This document shows positions 20,042 to 28,427 of a stretch of 64,000 nt of DNA, one piece after another. The notes beneath the pieces are model-generated. The model was not told the origin of the DNA. It saw only the letters and a list, made by a program, of their open reading frames with translations, and ran no database searches. Source of the stretch: Pseudomonas libanensis (GTDB lineage: Bacteria > Pseudomonadota > Gammaproteobacteria > Pseudomonadales > Pseudomonadaceae); the NCBI RefSeq assembly GCF_001439685.1, contig NZ_JYLH01000012.1:162444-226443 (forward strand). Direction: 5' to 3'. The number at the start of each line of letters is the position of its first letter. Within the stretch, counting starts at the first letter, position 1. The translations under genes and the position numbers were made by a program.

Positions 20042-20836
20042 ATGAGTCTGACCCGTAGTATTGGCGACACACAGGGCCCGCATTTTTTTGCCGAAATGGG
20101 CGAGCTGATTTCGAGCAGTGGCAACGAACACTTCGCCGCCAACATGCTGCATCTGGTGGACAAGTGGGTGCCAATCCATTTGGTAGACCTCAGCGAATGG
20201 ACCCTGGATGAACTGCGCGACCGCGTGCTGGACATCAAGTTGCTGGGCAGCGCCGGGCTGAACAAGGACTTGTCTATAGACCAGACCCTGCACCCGCTGA
20301 ATGACCACCCGTTGCTGCGCCAGATGCTGCGCATGCAAGACCCGTTGCTGATCCAGATGAAAGCCAAGGCCGACAGCGCACACCCACGGGGCAGTTCGCA
20401 CCAGTGCAACCTGGTCTCGCGCCAAGGCAATCGACGCTGCGTGATTTCGTTCTATCGGCCTGCAACCCAGCGTGGGTTTTCCCTGGCGCAGTTGTCGTTT
20501 CTCAAATGCTTGTCGGACATCCTGTTGCCGCTGATGGAGCGGCACGCACAGCTTCTGCGCCAGGCACCGCAGGCCGAGACCGACCCGGCCCATGCCCTGC
20601 TGGAGCAATCGCAATGGCAGCGCGAATTCTACAAACGCCTGTCCCTCAGCGATATCACCTTGTCGGCACGGGAGCAGGAGGTGTGCCTTGGCCTGTTGAC
20701 CGGCGGCACCGTGCCGCAGATCGCGGAAAAACTCAGTGTCAAAAACAGTTCCATCGAGACCTACCTCAAGCGTGCCGCCGCCAAGCTCGGCGTGAGTGGC
20801 CGGCACGGCCTGGCCAAATGGATGGTGGGCGCCTGA
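20042..20836 (+). CDS. LuxR-family helix-turn-helix transcriptional regulator
   Basis: About 264 residues. The C-terminal GerE/LuxR HTH is clear (LSAREQEVCLGLLTGGTVPQ, then IAEKLSVKNSSIETYLKRAA, about 200-260). The N-terminal 190 residues are an uncharacterised sensing region without a receiver-domain phosphorylation motif, so it is not a classical response regulator. AAGGA lies ten bases before the ATG at 20042 and four before an alternative ATG at 20036. It follows the omega-amino acid block and converges on the effector operon. It could control either. Confidence 0.75.
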   Translation: MSLTRSIGDTQGPHFFAEMGELISSSGNEHFAANMLHLVDKWVPIHLVDLSEWTLDELRDRVLDIKLLGSAGLNKDLSIDQTLHPLNDHPLLRQMLRMQDPLLIQMKAKADSAHPRGSSHQCNLVSRQGNRRCVISFYRPATQRGFSLAQLSFLKCLSDILLPLMERHAQLLRQAPQAETDPAHALLEQSQWQREFYKRLSLSDITLSAREQEVCLGLLTGGTVPQIAEKLSVKNSSIETYLKRAAAKLGVSGRHGLAKWMVGA

Positions 20837-20852
20837 CGAACACACGGACGCG

Positions 20853-21704
20853 TTAGAGCAACTTGAGCCCAACCGCGGCATAACGGTTTGTGTCGCGGTA
20901 ATGCAGTGGCTGTTTGTTCCCATAAATGTCCAGGAAGCCGTCCACAACGGCCATCGAATGAAACCCGCCCGTGACCGTGCCGATGGCGCCGCTCAGTAAG
21001 TCGTGGAGGCTTGCAGGGGCAACAAAGTCCTTCAAGCCCAGGCGACGCAACGCCTGTCCCGGATACTCGCCATCATTGAGACTGCGCATGGCTGCGGCAA
21101 AACTCAGGTTGGCCTCCCCGTCATTATTTTCAAGGTAGGCTCGTTTAGCACTGACCGCATATAAAAACTGCGCATTGACCAGAACATCGTTGGGCCGATC
21201 GCTGCCGAAGTTGGCGCCGGCCTTGGCCTGCGCTAACTCGTCATGGGTGATGTCCAGCTTGAACCTATCGCGCATGACAATGCGATAGCCGGTATCGGTG
21301 GTCTCTATCGTTTTGTAAATACCGTAAGGGTTATGGCCGAATCTCATCATCGCGGCTTTAATGGCGGATATCGTCACGCAATTACCTTCGGTCAGTTGGT
21401 AAAAGTCCCTGAAAATATCAGTGGGCTTACTGCCCTTGTTCGCAGGCGTACCTTTCAAGAACTCATTAGATTTGCCAGTGCGGTGATCAGGGGCCTGCGC
21501 CGGCAAAGTTGTTATATCGACAGGTTTTAACCGCGCAGATAACATCGCCAATAAACGCTCCAGCTCGCCGACCAGGCTACTGAGTTGTTCGGAAGTTCTG
21601 GCTGGTGCAGACGTGTTGGCGGAAGACAAAGCATGTTGAGAAGTAACGGTATCGCTTGCCCTGGCGTAGCCCAAAGCGACAGAACTGACAGAAGACACTA
21701 ACAT
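20853..21704 (-). CDS. Putative type III effector, papain-like cysteine hydrolase
   Basis: A 283-residue protein with a Ser/Thr-rich N-terminus poor in acidic residues (SSVSSV, SSANTS), like type III secretion signals. Its only cysteine is Cys109 in TEGNCVTISAIKAAM. A His (His249, GGFHSMAVVDG) and YGN (261-263) follow at the C-terminus, in the order of a papain-like Cys-His-Asn/Asp triad. It is the second gene of an operon, 37 bases after its paralogue, with AGGGAG before the ATG. The hrp box at 22970 implies HrpL control. Catalysis and secretion are inferences. I recognise the family only as Pseudomonas T3SS-associated, without a Hop name. Confidence 0.6.
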   Translation of the reverse strand: MLVSSVSSVALGYARASDTVTSQHALSSANTSAPARTSEQLSSLVGELERLLAMLSARLKPVDITTLPAQAPDHRTGKSNEFLKGTPANKGSKPTDIFRDFYQLTEGNCVTISAIKAAMMRFGHNPYGIYKTIETTDTGYRIVMRDRFKLDITHDELAQAKAGANFGSDRPNDVLVNAQFLYAVSAKRAYLENNDGEANLSFAAAMRSLNDGEYPGQALRRLGLKDFVAPASLHDLLSGAIGTVTGGFHSMAVVDGFLDIYGNKQPLHYRDTNRYAAVGLKLL

Positions 21705-21741
21705 TTTGAATAACTCCCTTTCACTGAATGAACACGTTAAA

Positions 21742-22887
21742 TCATCCCCGAAGTGTGACCACCTTCAATGAGGGTGAAACCGGCGTGTTATATAACTGCC
21801 CCTCCATCACGCCCTCAATAATCACGCCGTTCTTGTTTCTCTCGCCCTTATGCAACGGCACCCCGACCTGCGCACCCAATGCACTGGCATCTATGACCTG
21901 AAGATGTTCTTTAAGACCCAGATAGGACAGCGCCGTGTCACCGTCGATGCCGCCTCCGGCCCCCGACAGCACACCGGGATAAGTACGATGTGCGTGGTAC
22001 GCGCTGTCTTTTCCGTACGCACGCATGAAGGAATCCGTTGCGCTGTCGCGCGCAAGCTCCAGGTATTGACGCTTGCTCATCACGCCAAACAGAAATTGCG
22101 CGTCCTTGACCATGCCTTCATCGCCACCACTGAATTTGGCCGCCTTGGCCGCCAGTTGAAGCTCTTCCCGGGTGATATGCAGCTTGAAGCCGTCCCGCAT
22201 GGTCACGTCATAGCCGTCACCGTGCCTGGCGACTTCCTTGAAAATTCCGGTTGGGCTTTGCCCGAATGTGGCCATGGCCACCTTGATCGCGGCCACATGT
22301 TCTTCTCGGCCCCAAGTGCCCAGGTAAGGAAAATTCTCATACGTGGCGCGCATCCCGTTGCGCAGGTCATCGGGCTTTTGCCCTTTGGCCTTTTCAGACA
22401 AGAACATGGTGATCGGCTCCACGTTTTTATCTGAAAACATTTCAATAAGTTCGCCATCAAACCCGTTACGCGTACTGGCCAGATTCGATCGATTCATGAA
22501 CGGTGCCAATTGTTCCTTCCATTCACTTCTGGGGGTTGGCACGGTGTTCGCTGCAGGCACGGCATTCACCAATGGCCTGTGCGGCGGGCTCACAGAAGGG
22601 GTTGGGTGAAGCGCTACGGGTGGCTGTGGTTTCGCAGCCTCATTTTCCTTGTCCATCCATGTTTTAAGTGCCATGACCAATGTACTCAGCAACGTCAATA
22701 GTTGCCCAAGTTCTGCGTCACGGTTTGAGTTAACGATTTGGCCAATCGGATAATGTGCCGGTAATTGACCAAAGTGATTGAGTCGATTCGTAACTGACTG
22801 ATCAAGCGTTTTATCAGGCGGTGTAAAGGTTGAGTGCGCAGGAAAATAAACAGGCTGAGTGTGCGTTAGCATTGTAGGGCGTCTCAT
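21742..22887 (-). CDS. Putative type III effector paralogue lacking the catalytic cysteine
   Basis: A 381-residue protein homologous over about 130 residues to the downstream product. Shared blocks include AIKVAM, FGQSPTGIFKE, MRDGFKLHITREEL and DAQFLFGVMSKRQYLE. It contains no cysteine at all: Glu195 occupies the Cys109 position, and the C-terminal His motif is lost. The N-terminal 125 residues are Pro/Ser/Thr-rich and of low complexity, compatible with a secretion and chaperone-binding region. ATG 22887 and ATG 22872 are both possible and neither has a good Shine-Dalgarno. It is first gene of the operon, 83 bases after an hrp box. It is probably a pseudoenzyme or a diverged effector. Confidence 0.6.
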   Translation of the reverse strand: MRRPTMLTHTQPVYFPAHSTFTPPDKTLDQSVTNRLNHFGQLPAHYPIGQIVNSNRDAELGQLLTLLSTLVMALKTWMDKENEAAKPQPPVALHPTPSVSPPHRPLVNAVPAANTVPTPRSEWKEQLAPFMNRSNLASTRNGFDGELIEMFSDKNVEPITMFLSEKAKGQKPDDLRNGMRATYENFPYLGTWGREEHVAAIKVAMATFGQSPTGIFKEVARHGDGYDVTMRDGFKLHITREELQLAAKAAKFSGGDEGMVKDAQFLFGVMSKRQYLELARDSATDSFMRAYGKDSAYHAHRTYPGVLSGAGGGIDGDTALSYLGLKEHLQVIDASALGAQVGVPLHKGERNKNGVIIEGVMEGQLYNTPVSPSLKVVTLRG

Positions 22888-22969
22888 TTAATCGGAGGAG
22901 AATAATAGAAAACTATCAAGCGCTACTTGCCCACCGCCGTTGCCGAACCCGGCACTGAACAAGTTCTCT

Positions 22970-22997
22970 TGCGTGGCCAGGCGGTCAGAAAAGTTCC
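22970..22997 (-). promoter_or_regulatory. HrpL-dependent promoter (hrp box)
   Basis: On the minus strand, GGAACT, a 15-base spacer, then CCACGCA. The HrpL consensus is GGAACC-N15/16-CCACNNA, so only one base differs. It points toward the effector-like genes, 83 bases upstream of the first start codon, where a hrp box belongs. Confidence 0.7.
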
Positions 22998-23079
22998 TGC
23001 TAGACAGGTAACAACATCCTTCTCGTTCAACGAACCACTATCAGAAAATTCCTCAGCTTCTGGCTTTTTGTCCCAACAA

Positions 23080-23943
23080 TTATCGGCGCATCCCCGCCTG
23101 CCGCACCCGATACTCCCCCGGCGTCATCTGCGCATAACGCAGGAAAAACCGGCTGAAATACGCCGGGTCCTTGAACCCCAGTTGATAGCAGATTTCATTT
23201 GCAGAACTGCCGCTAAACAACAGCAGGCGCTTGGCCTCCTGCATCAGCCGTTCAAGGATCAAGCGCTTGGAGGGCAGGTCAGCGATGCGCCGGCACACTT
23301 CATTGAGCCGCGCCTGGGTCACGCCAATGCCCTCGGCATAGCGCGCCAACGACCAATGTTCCAGGTAATGGGCTTCGACCAGTTCGTTGAAACGATGAAA
23401 AATGCGCAGGTCTTCACGGGCCATCGGGCGTGCCGGCAAGGCGTGGGCGCACAGGCGCAGCAGGCGGATCATGATCAGGCGCGTCAAGCTGTCGAGGGCG
23501 GCAGCGCGCCCTGCCCGCTCGGCGTTGATCTCGCTGCACAGTGCTTCGAAGAGCTGATCCAGCCCGTCGGCATCGTCGCCCAGCGCGACACAGGCCGCAC
23601 CTGAGGCGAGGCTGGGGTCGGCGTCGATCAATCCCCACACCAACTGCTGGCGCACCGTCAACACATGCCCGTCGGCATCGGCTTCGGTGACGAAGGCGTG
23701 GGCCACTGTGGGCGGCGTGAGGAAAAACATCGGCCCCGACTCGACGTATTGACGATCATCCAGATAAACCCGCACCGCGCCACTCTTGACGTAATGCACC
23801 TGGAAAAACCGGTCATGCCGATGCACGGCCATGTTGCGCCCGAAGAACCCCGCCAGGTTGCCGAGCTTGTCGTAATGCACCTCGGCATCGCTGTAACGCT
23901 GGTCGTAGACCTGCCCGATGTTGATATTGGGAATCGGCTTCAC
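23080..23943 (-). CDS. hpaA: AraC-family activator of 4-hydroxyphenylacetate catabolism
   Basis: A 287-residue AraC/XylS regulator. The N-terminal cupin-type effector domain contains HRHDRFFQVHYVKSGAVRVY. The C-terminal double HTH ends in SSANEICYQLGFKDPAYFSR and TPGEYR. It matches HpaA of hpa clusters, which responds to 4-hydroxyphenylacetate and activates the hydroxylase genes. The start is GTG 23943 with AGAGG eight bases upstream. A nearby ATG is out of frame and stops at once. It is divergent from hpaG1 across a region with two HpaR-like operators. Confidence 0.85.
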   Translation of the reverse strand: MKPIPNINIGQVYDQRYSDAEVHYDKLGNLAGFFGRNMAVHRHDRFFQVHYVKSGAVRVYLDDRQYVESGPMFFLTPPTVAHAFVTEADADGHVLTVRQQLVWGLIDADPSLASGAACVALGDDADGLDQLFEALCSEINAERAGRAAALDSLTRLIMIRLLRLCAHALPARPMAREDLRIFHRFNELVEAHYLEHWSLARYAEGIGVTQARLNEVCRRIADLPSKRLILERLMQEAKRLLLFSGSSANEICYQLGFKDPAYFSRFFLRYAQMTPGEYRVRQAGMRR

Positions 23944-23996
23944 GCGGCCATCCTCTTGTTGTTCTGATGCCGTTGGAGTTTGCCATGCTTGACGGT

Positions 23997-24032
23997 AGTT
24001 AACATATTAATTATAACGTTAACAACTTAACG
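23997..24032. promoter_or_regulatory. Two HpaR-type operators between hpaA and hpaG1
   Basis: AGTTAA-CATA-TTAATT (23997-24012) and CGTTAA-CAAC-TTAACG (24017-24032) are two adjacent palindromes with the same 4-base spacing. The site before hpaR (31936) has the same design. MarR-family HpaR represses the meta-pathway operon in enterobacteria, and these sites sit where its operators should be. Confidence 0.6.
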
Positions 24033-24071
24033 AACTGCCAATGCAGCCTTCGTCACCGCCAGGAGAAACGC

Positions 24072-24737
24072 ATGAGCCGTACCCTGCATGATGTTGCCAG
24101 CGGCACCCTGTTCGGCGTTGCGCTGAACTACCAGGGCCTGCTGGAGCAACATCTCGCCGCCTTCGAGCAGGCGCCCTACCAAAAGTCGCCGACCAAGCCG
24201 GTGTTGTTTATCAAGACCCCCAACACCCGCAATGCCCATGGCGGCGTGGTGCTGCAGCCTGCGGGCGAGCGCCTGCAACCGGGCCCGGCGTTGGGCGTGG
24301 TGATCGGTCAGCGCGCCAGCCGCGTCAGCCTGGACAATGCCATGGCCCATGTCGCCGGATATGTGGTGGTCAACGAGTTCAGCCTGCCGGAAGACAGCTA
24401 CTACCGCCCCGCCGTCAAAGCCAAATGCCGCGATGGGTTCTGCGCCCTGGGGCCTGAGGTGATTGCCCGCGACCAAGTGACCAACCCCAATCAGCTGGGC
24501 CTCAAGCTCTTCGTCAACGGCCAACTGCGCCAGGAAAATTCCACGGCCCATTGGGTGCGAGACATCGCGCAATTGATCGCCGAGATCAGCGAGTTCATGA
24601 CCCTGCACCCTGGTGACGTGCTGATCACCGGCACACCGGAAGGCCGCGTCGATGTGCAGCCTGGCGATCGGGTTGAAGTTGAAATCACCGGTGTGGGCCG
24701 TTTGCTCAACATCATTGAGGCAGAGGCATCGGCATGA
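24072..24737 (+). CDS. hpaG1: HHDD isomerase/OPET decarboxylase, N-terminal-type subunit
   Basis: A 221-residue fumarylacetoacetate-hydrolase-fold protein. It has LFGVALNY near the start, the acidic metal-binding region near VVNEFSLPEDSYYRPAVKAK, and LHPGDVLITGTPEG. With HpaG2 it decarboxylates 5-oxo-pent-3-ene-1,2,5-tricarboxylate and isomerises the product in homoprotocatechuate degradation. In E. coli the two halves are one protein; here they are separate genes overlapping by four bases (ATGA). AGGAG precedes the start. It is the first gene of the hpaG1G2EDFXHI operon. Confidence 0.9.
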   Translation: MSRTLHDVASGTLFGVALNYQGLLEQHLAAFEQAPYQKSPTKPVLFIKTPNTRNAHGGVVLQPAGERLQPGPALGVVIGQRASRVSLDNAMAHVAGYVVVNEFSLPEDSYYRPAVKAKCRDGFCALGPEVIARDQVTNPNQLGLKLFVNGQLRQENSTAHWVRDIAQLIAEISEFMTLHPGDVLITGTPEGRVDVQPGDRVEVEITGVGRLLNIIEAEASA

Positions 24738-25504
24738 AACGCGCACGTATCCGCTTTGAAGATCAAATCCATTCAGTGCAGGTCGACGACGACTGCAGCG
24801 TGCGCCTCAGCGATGGCCGCCGGCTCGCGCAAGAACAGGTGCAATGGCTGCCACCGGCCACTGGCAATATGTTCGCCCTCGGCTTGAACTATGCCGACCA
24901 TGCCGCCGAACTGGCTTTCACACCGCCGACCGAACCGCTGGTTTTTATCAAGTCAGTCGGCACCTACACCGGTCACCGCCAGGTCACCTGGCGCCCGGAC
25001 GACGTTGCCTACATGCACTATGAGTGCGAGCTGGTAGCGGTGATCGGCAAGACCGCCCGCAACGTCAAACGCGCCGACGCCCTGGATTACCTGGACGGCT
25101 ATACGGTGTGCAACGACTACGCGATCCGCGACTACCTGGAAAACTACTACCGCCCCAACCTGCGGGTAAAAAACCGCGACGCCACCACCCCGGTCGGCCC
25201 GTGGATCGTCGACGTGGCTGACGTGCCCGACCCGGGCAACCTGAAATTGCGCACCTGGATCAACGGTGAGCTGCGCCAGGAAGGCAGCACTAAAGACATG
25301 ATTTTCGATATCCCCTACCTCATCGAATACCTGTCCAGCTTCATGACCCTGCAACCTGGCGACATGATCGCCACCGGCACGCCCGAGGGCCTGGCCGATG
25401 TGGTGCCGGGGGATGAAGTGGTGGTGGAAGTCGAAGGCGTGGGCCGCCTGGTCAACCGTATTGTCAGTGAGACGCAGTTTTTCTCCGCGCGCAAAGAGGC
25501 TTGA
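24734..25504 (+). CDS. hpaG2: HHDD isomerase/OPET decarboxylase, C-terminal-type subunit
   Basis: A 256-residue FAH-fold protein with metal-ligand motif HYECELVAVIGK, then YTVCNDYAIRDYLENYYRPN and LQPGDMIATGTPEG. It carries the full acidic metal site and is the catalytic counterpart of HpaG1. It begins inside the hpaG1 stop and its own stop lies six bases before hpaE, so the three are translationally coupled. Confidence 0.92.
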   Translation: MKRARIRFEDQIHSVQVDDDCSVRLSDGRRLAQEQVQWLPPATGNMFALGLNYADHAAELAFTPPTEPLVFIKSVGTYTGHRQVTWRPDDVAYMHYECELVAVIGKTARNVKRADALDYLDGYTVCNDYAIRDYLENYYRPNLRVKNRDATTPVGPWIVDVADVPDPGNLKLRTWINGELRQEGSTKDMIFDIPYLIEYLSSFMTLQPGDMIATGTPEGLADVVPGDEVVVEVEGVGRLVNRIVSETQFFSARKEA

Positions 25505-25509
25505 GCAAC

Positions 25510-26970
25510 ATGATCAAACATTGGATCGATGGCCGTGAGGTCGAGAGCAAAGACGTGTTCGTCAACTACAACCCGGCCACCGGCGAAGCCATTGGTGAAG
25601 TGGCCAGCGGCGGCGCCGAAGAAGTCGTCCAAGCCGTGGCGGCGGCCAAGGCGGCGTTCCCCAAGTGGGCCAACACCCCGGCCAAGGAGCGCGCACGCCT
25701 GATGCGCAAGCTGGGTGAGCTGATCGAACAGAACGTGCCACGCCTGGCCGAGCTGGAGACCCTCGACACCGGCCTGCCGATCCACCAGACCAAAAACGTA
25801 TTGATCCCACGCGCCTCGCACAACTTCGATTTCTTCGCTGAAGTCTGCACGCGCATGGACGGCCACAGCTACCCGGTGGACGACCAGATGCTCAACTACA
25901 CCCTGTACCAGCCGGTGGGCGTGTGCGCGTTGGTGTCGCCATGGAACGTGCCGTTCATGACCGCCACCTGGAAGACCGCACCGTGCCTGGCCCTGGGTAA
26001 CACGGCGGTGTTGAAGATGTCGGAGCTGTCGCCCCTGACCGCCAATGAACTCGGGCGCCTGGCAGTGGAAGCCGGGATTCCCAACGGCGTGCTCAATGTG
26101 ATCCAGGGCTACGGCGCCACCGCTGGCGATGCCCTGGTGCGCCACCCGGACGTGCGGGCGATTTCCTTTACCGGCGGCACCGCCACCGGCAAAAAAATCA
26201 TGCAGTCTGCGGGCCTTAAAAAGTACTCCATGGAACTGGGCGGCAAGTCGCCGGTGCTGATCTTTGAAGACGCCGACCTCGAGCGTGCCCTTGATGCCGC
26301 ACTGTTCACGATCTTTTCCCTGAACGGCGAGCGCTGCACCGCCGGCAGCCGGATCTTTATCCAGGAAAGCGTCTACCCGCAGTTTGTCGCCGAATTCGCG
26401 GCGCGGGCCAAGCGCTTGATCGTGGGCGACCCACAGGACCCCAAGACCCAGGTCGGCTCGATGATCACCCAGGCCCATTACGACAAGGTCACCGGCTACA
26501 TCAGGATCGGTCTCGAGGAAGGCGCTACGCTGCTGGCCGGCGGGCTGGAGCGCCCGGTCAACTTGCCTGCGCACCTGAGCCGCGGGCAGTTTATCCAGCC
26601 GACGGTATTCGCCGATGTGAACAACAAGATGCGCATCGCCCAGGAAGAAATCTTCGGCCCGGTGGCGTGCCTGATCCCGTTCAAGGACGAAGCCCAAGCG
26701 CTGCAATTGGCCAACGATACCGAGTACGGCCTGGCGTCCTATATCTGGACCCAGGACATCGGCAAGGCCCATCGACTGGCACGCGGCATTGAAGCAGGCA
26801 TGGTATTTATCAACAGCCAGAACGTACGGGATTTGCGCCAGCCGTTCGGCGGGGTCAAAGGCTCGGGCACCGGGCGTGAAGGCGGCCAGTACAGCTTTGA
26901 AGTGTTTGCCGAGATCAAGAACGTGTGTATTTCCATGGGCAGTCATCACATTCCGCGCTGGGGCGTGTAG
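25510..26970 (+). CDS. hpaE: 5-carboxymethyl-2-hydroxymuconate semialdehyde dehydrogenase
   Basis: A 486-residue ALDH starting MIKHWIDGREVESKDVF. It has PWNVPFM, the general base Glu in MELGGKSP, nucleophile Cys in GERCTAGSR, and EEIFGPVACL. It oxidises the ring-cleavage product CHMS to the dicarboxylate CHM with NAD. A TTG at 25501 overlaps the hpaG2 stop, but the ATG at 25510 has AAGAGG at ten bases and is preferred. It is the third gene of the hpa operon; a REP pair separates it from hpaD. Confidence 0.93.
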   Translation: MIKHWIDGREVESKDVFVNYNPATGEAIGEVASGGAEEVVQAVAAAKAAFPKWANTPAKERARLMRKLGELIEQNVPRLAELETLDTGLPIHQTKNVLIPRASHNFDFFAEVCTRMDGHSYPVDDQMLNYTLYQPVGVCALVSPWNVPFMTATWKTAPCLALGNTAVLKMSELSPLTANELGRLAVEAGIPNGVLNVIQGYGATAGDALVRHPDVRAISFTGGTATGKKIMQSAGLKKYSMELGGKSPVLIFEDADLERALDAALFTIFSLNGERCTAGSRIFIQESVYPQFVAEFAARAKRLIVGDPQDPKTQVGSMITQAHYDKVTGYIRIGLEEGATLLAGGLERPVNLPAHLSRGQFIQPTVFADVNNKMRIAQEEIFGPVACLIPFKDEAQALQLANDTEYGLASYIWTQDIGKAHRLARGIEAGMVFINSQNVRDLRQPFGGVKGSGTGREGGQYSFEVFAEIKNVCISMGSHHIPRWGV

Positions 26971-26990
26971 CCAAGAATCAAACAAGCCTC

Positions 26991-27080
26991 CTGTGGGAGC
27001 CGGGCTTGCCCGCGATGCAGACACTGCGGTCCTTCAGCCGTACCGAGCCGATGCCATCGCAGGCAAGCCAGCTCCCACAG
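26991..27080. repeat. REP pair (BIME-like) between hpaE and hpaD
   Basis: Facing half-elements CTGTGGGAGCCGGGCTTGCC and GCAGGCAAGCCAGCTCCCAC with a 45-base centre, inside the hpa operon. The halves belong to different REP classes. Such intercistronic REPs commonly modulate mRNA stability or read-through. Confidence 0.85.
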
Positions 27081-27124
27081 GGACCTCACTGGCCATACAA
27101 GAATAATTATTCAGGAGAATCATC

Positions 27125-27982
27125 ATGGGCGAAGTAGTTCTGGCAGCGAAGATCTGCCACGTACCGTCGATGTACCTGTCGGAACTGCCCGGCAAGCATC
27201 ACGGCTGTCGCGAAGCGGCGATTGCCGGGCACAAGGAAATCGGGCGCCGCGCCCGCGAACTGGGGGCCGACACCGCCGTGGTGTTCGACGTGCACTGGCT
27301 GGTCAACAGCGGTTATCACATCAACTGTGGTGAACAGTTCCAAGGCACCTACACCAGCAACGAGCTGCCGCACTTCATCAAGAACATGGACTACGCCTAC
27401 CCCGGTTGCCCCGAGCTGGGCGAGCTGATCGCCGCCGAAGCCAACCTGGCCGACGTGCGCAGCATGGCCCACAACATCCCGAGCCTGGAGCTGGAATACG
27501 GCACCCTGGTACCCATGCGCTACATGCATATGGGCGTGCCCGACGCACAGAAATTCAAAGTCATTTCCGTCGCTGCCTGGTGCGCTTGGCATCGCCTGGA
27601 AGACAGCTTTGCCTTCGGCGCCGCCGTGCGCCGGGCGATTGAAAAGAGCGACCGCAAGGTGCTGGTGCTGGCGTCCGGATCGCTGTCCCATCGGTTCTCG
27701 GACGACCGCGAGGCTGAGGCGAATATCCACAACTGGACCCGCGAATTCGACAAGCAGGTGGACCTGCATGTCGTGGAAATGTGGAAGCAAGGGCGCTTCA
27801 AGGAGTTCTGCGCCATGCTGCCCGACTACGCCGAACATTGTTTTGGCGAAGGCAAGATGCACGACACCGCCATGCTCCTGGGCCTGCTGGGTGGGCCGGA
27901 CTATGCCAAGCCGGCCGAGATCATCACGCCGGCGTTTGGCAGTTCGGGCACCGGCCAGATCAACGCGATTTTCCCGCTCTAA
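27125..27982 (+). CDS. hpaD: 3,4-dihydroxyphenylacetate 2,3-dioxygenase
   Basis: Extradiol ring-cleavage dioxygenase of the LigB-type fold, 285 residues, with candidate Fe(II) ligands in CHVPSM (His12) and LPGKHHGC (His25/26). It opens homoprotocatechuate to CHMS, the central step of the pathway. AGGAG lies six bases before the ATG. It follows a REP pair and is fifteen bases from hpaF. Confidence 0.92.
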   Translation: MGEVVLAAKICHVPSMYLSELPGKHHGCREAAIAGHKEIGRRARELGADTAVVFDVHWLVNSGYHINCGEQFQGTYTSNELPHFIKNMDYAYPGCPELGELIAAEANLADVRSMAHNIPSLELEYGTLVPMRYMHMGVPDAQKFKVISVAAWCAWHRLEDSFAFGAAVRRAIEKSDRKVLVLASGSLSHRFSDDREAEANIHNWTREFDKQVDLHVVEMWKQGRFKEFCAMLPDYAEHCFGEGKMHDTAMLLGLLGGPDYAKPAEIITPAFGSSGTGQINAIFPL

Positions 27983-27997
27983 CCCTGGGAGAACACC

Positions 27998-28390
27998 ATG
28001 CCGCACTTTATTGCCGAATACACCGACAACCTCGAGCAACAGGCCGACCTGCCCGGCCTGTTTGAAAAAGTCCACCGCGTGCTGGGCGACAGCGGCGTGT
28101 TTCCGTTGGGCGGCATTCGCAGTCGCGGCGTACGCCTGGACACCTGGCGCATGGCCGACGGCAAGCACGACTATGCCTTTGTGCACATGACCCTCAAGGT
28201 CGGTCATGGCCGCGACCTGGCCACGCGCGAGGCCGTCGCCCAAGCGGTGTTCGCGGTGATCACTGCGCACTTCGCCGAGCTGCAGGCACAGCGCCTGCTC
28301 GCGTTGTCGTTCGAGATGAGCGAGCTGCACCCGCAGCTCAACTTCAAGCAGAACAATGTGCATGCGTTCCTGAACAACCCGGCGAACTGA
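27998..28390 (+). CDS. hpaF: 5-carboxymethyl-2-hydroxymuconate delta-isomerase
   Basis: A 130-residue tautomerase-superfamily enzyme starting MPHFIAEYTDN; after Met removal Pro1 is the catalytic base. Length and motifs (GGIRSRGVRLDTW, FVHMTLKVGHGRD) fit CHM isomerase, a trimer. It converts CHM to the oxo form used by HpaG. It is located between the dioxygenase and the permease genes. Confidence 0.92.
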   Translation: MPHFIAEYTDNLEQQADLPGLFEKVHRVLGDSGVFPLGGIRSRGVRLDTWRMADGKHDYAFVHMTLKVGHGRDLATREAVAQAVFAVITAHFAELQAQRLLALSFEMSELHPQLNFKQNNVHAFLNNPAN

Positions 28391-28427
28391 AACGCCCCCT
28401 CACACCTACAACAAAAAGAACAACATC

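Noticed and set aside
23041..23080. CGTTCAACGAACC and nearby bases as a second hrp box
   Set aside because: Only the first half resembles the consensus; no CCAC at 15-16 bases and no gene in the right orientation.
25315..27024. Minus-strand open frame of about 569 codons
   Set aside because: Opposite hpaG2 and hpaE, both with complete catalytic motifs; a shadow of codon bias.
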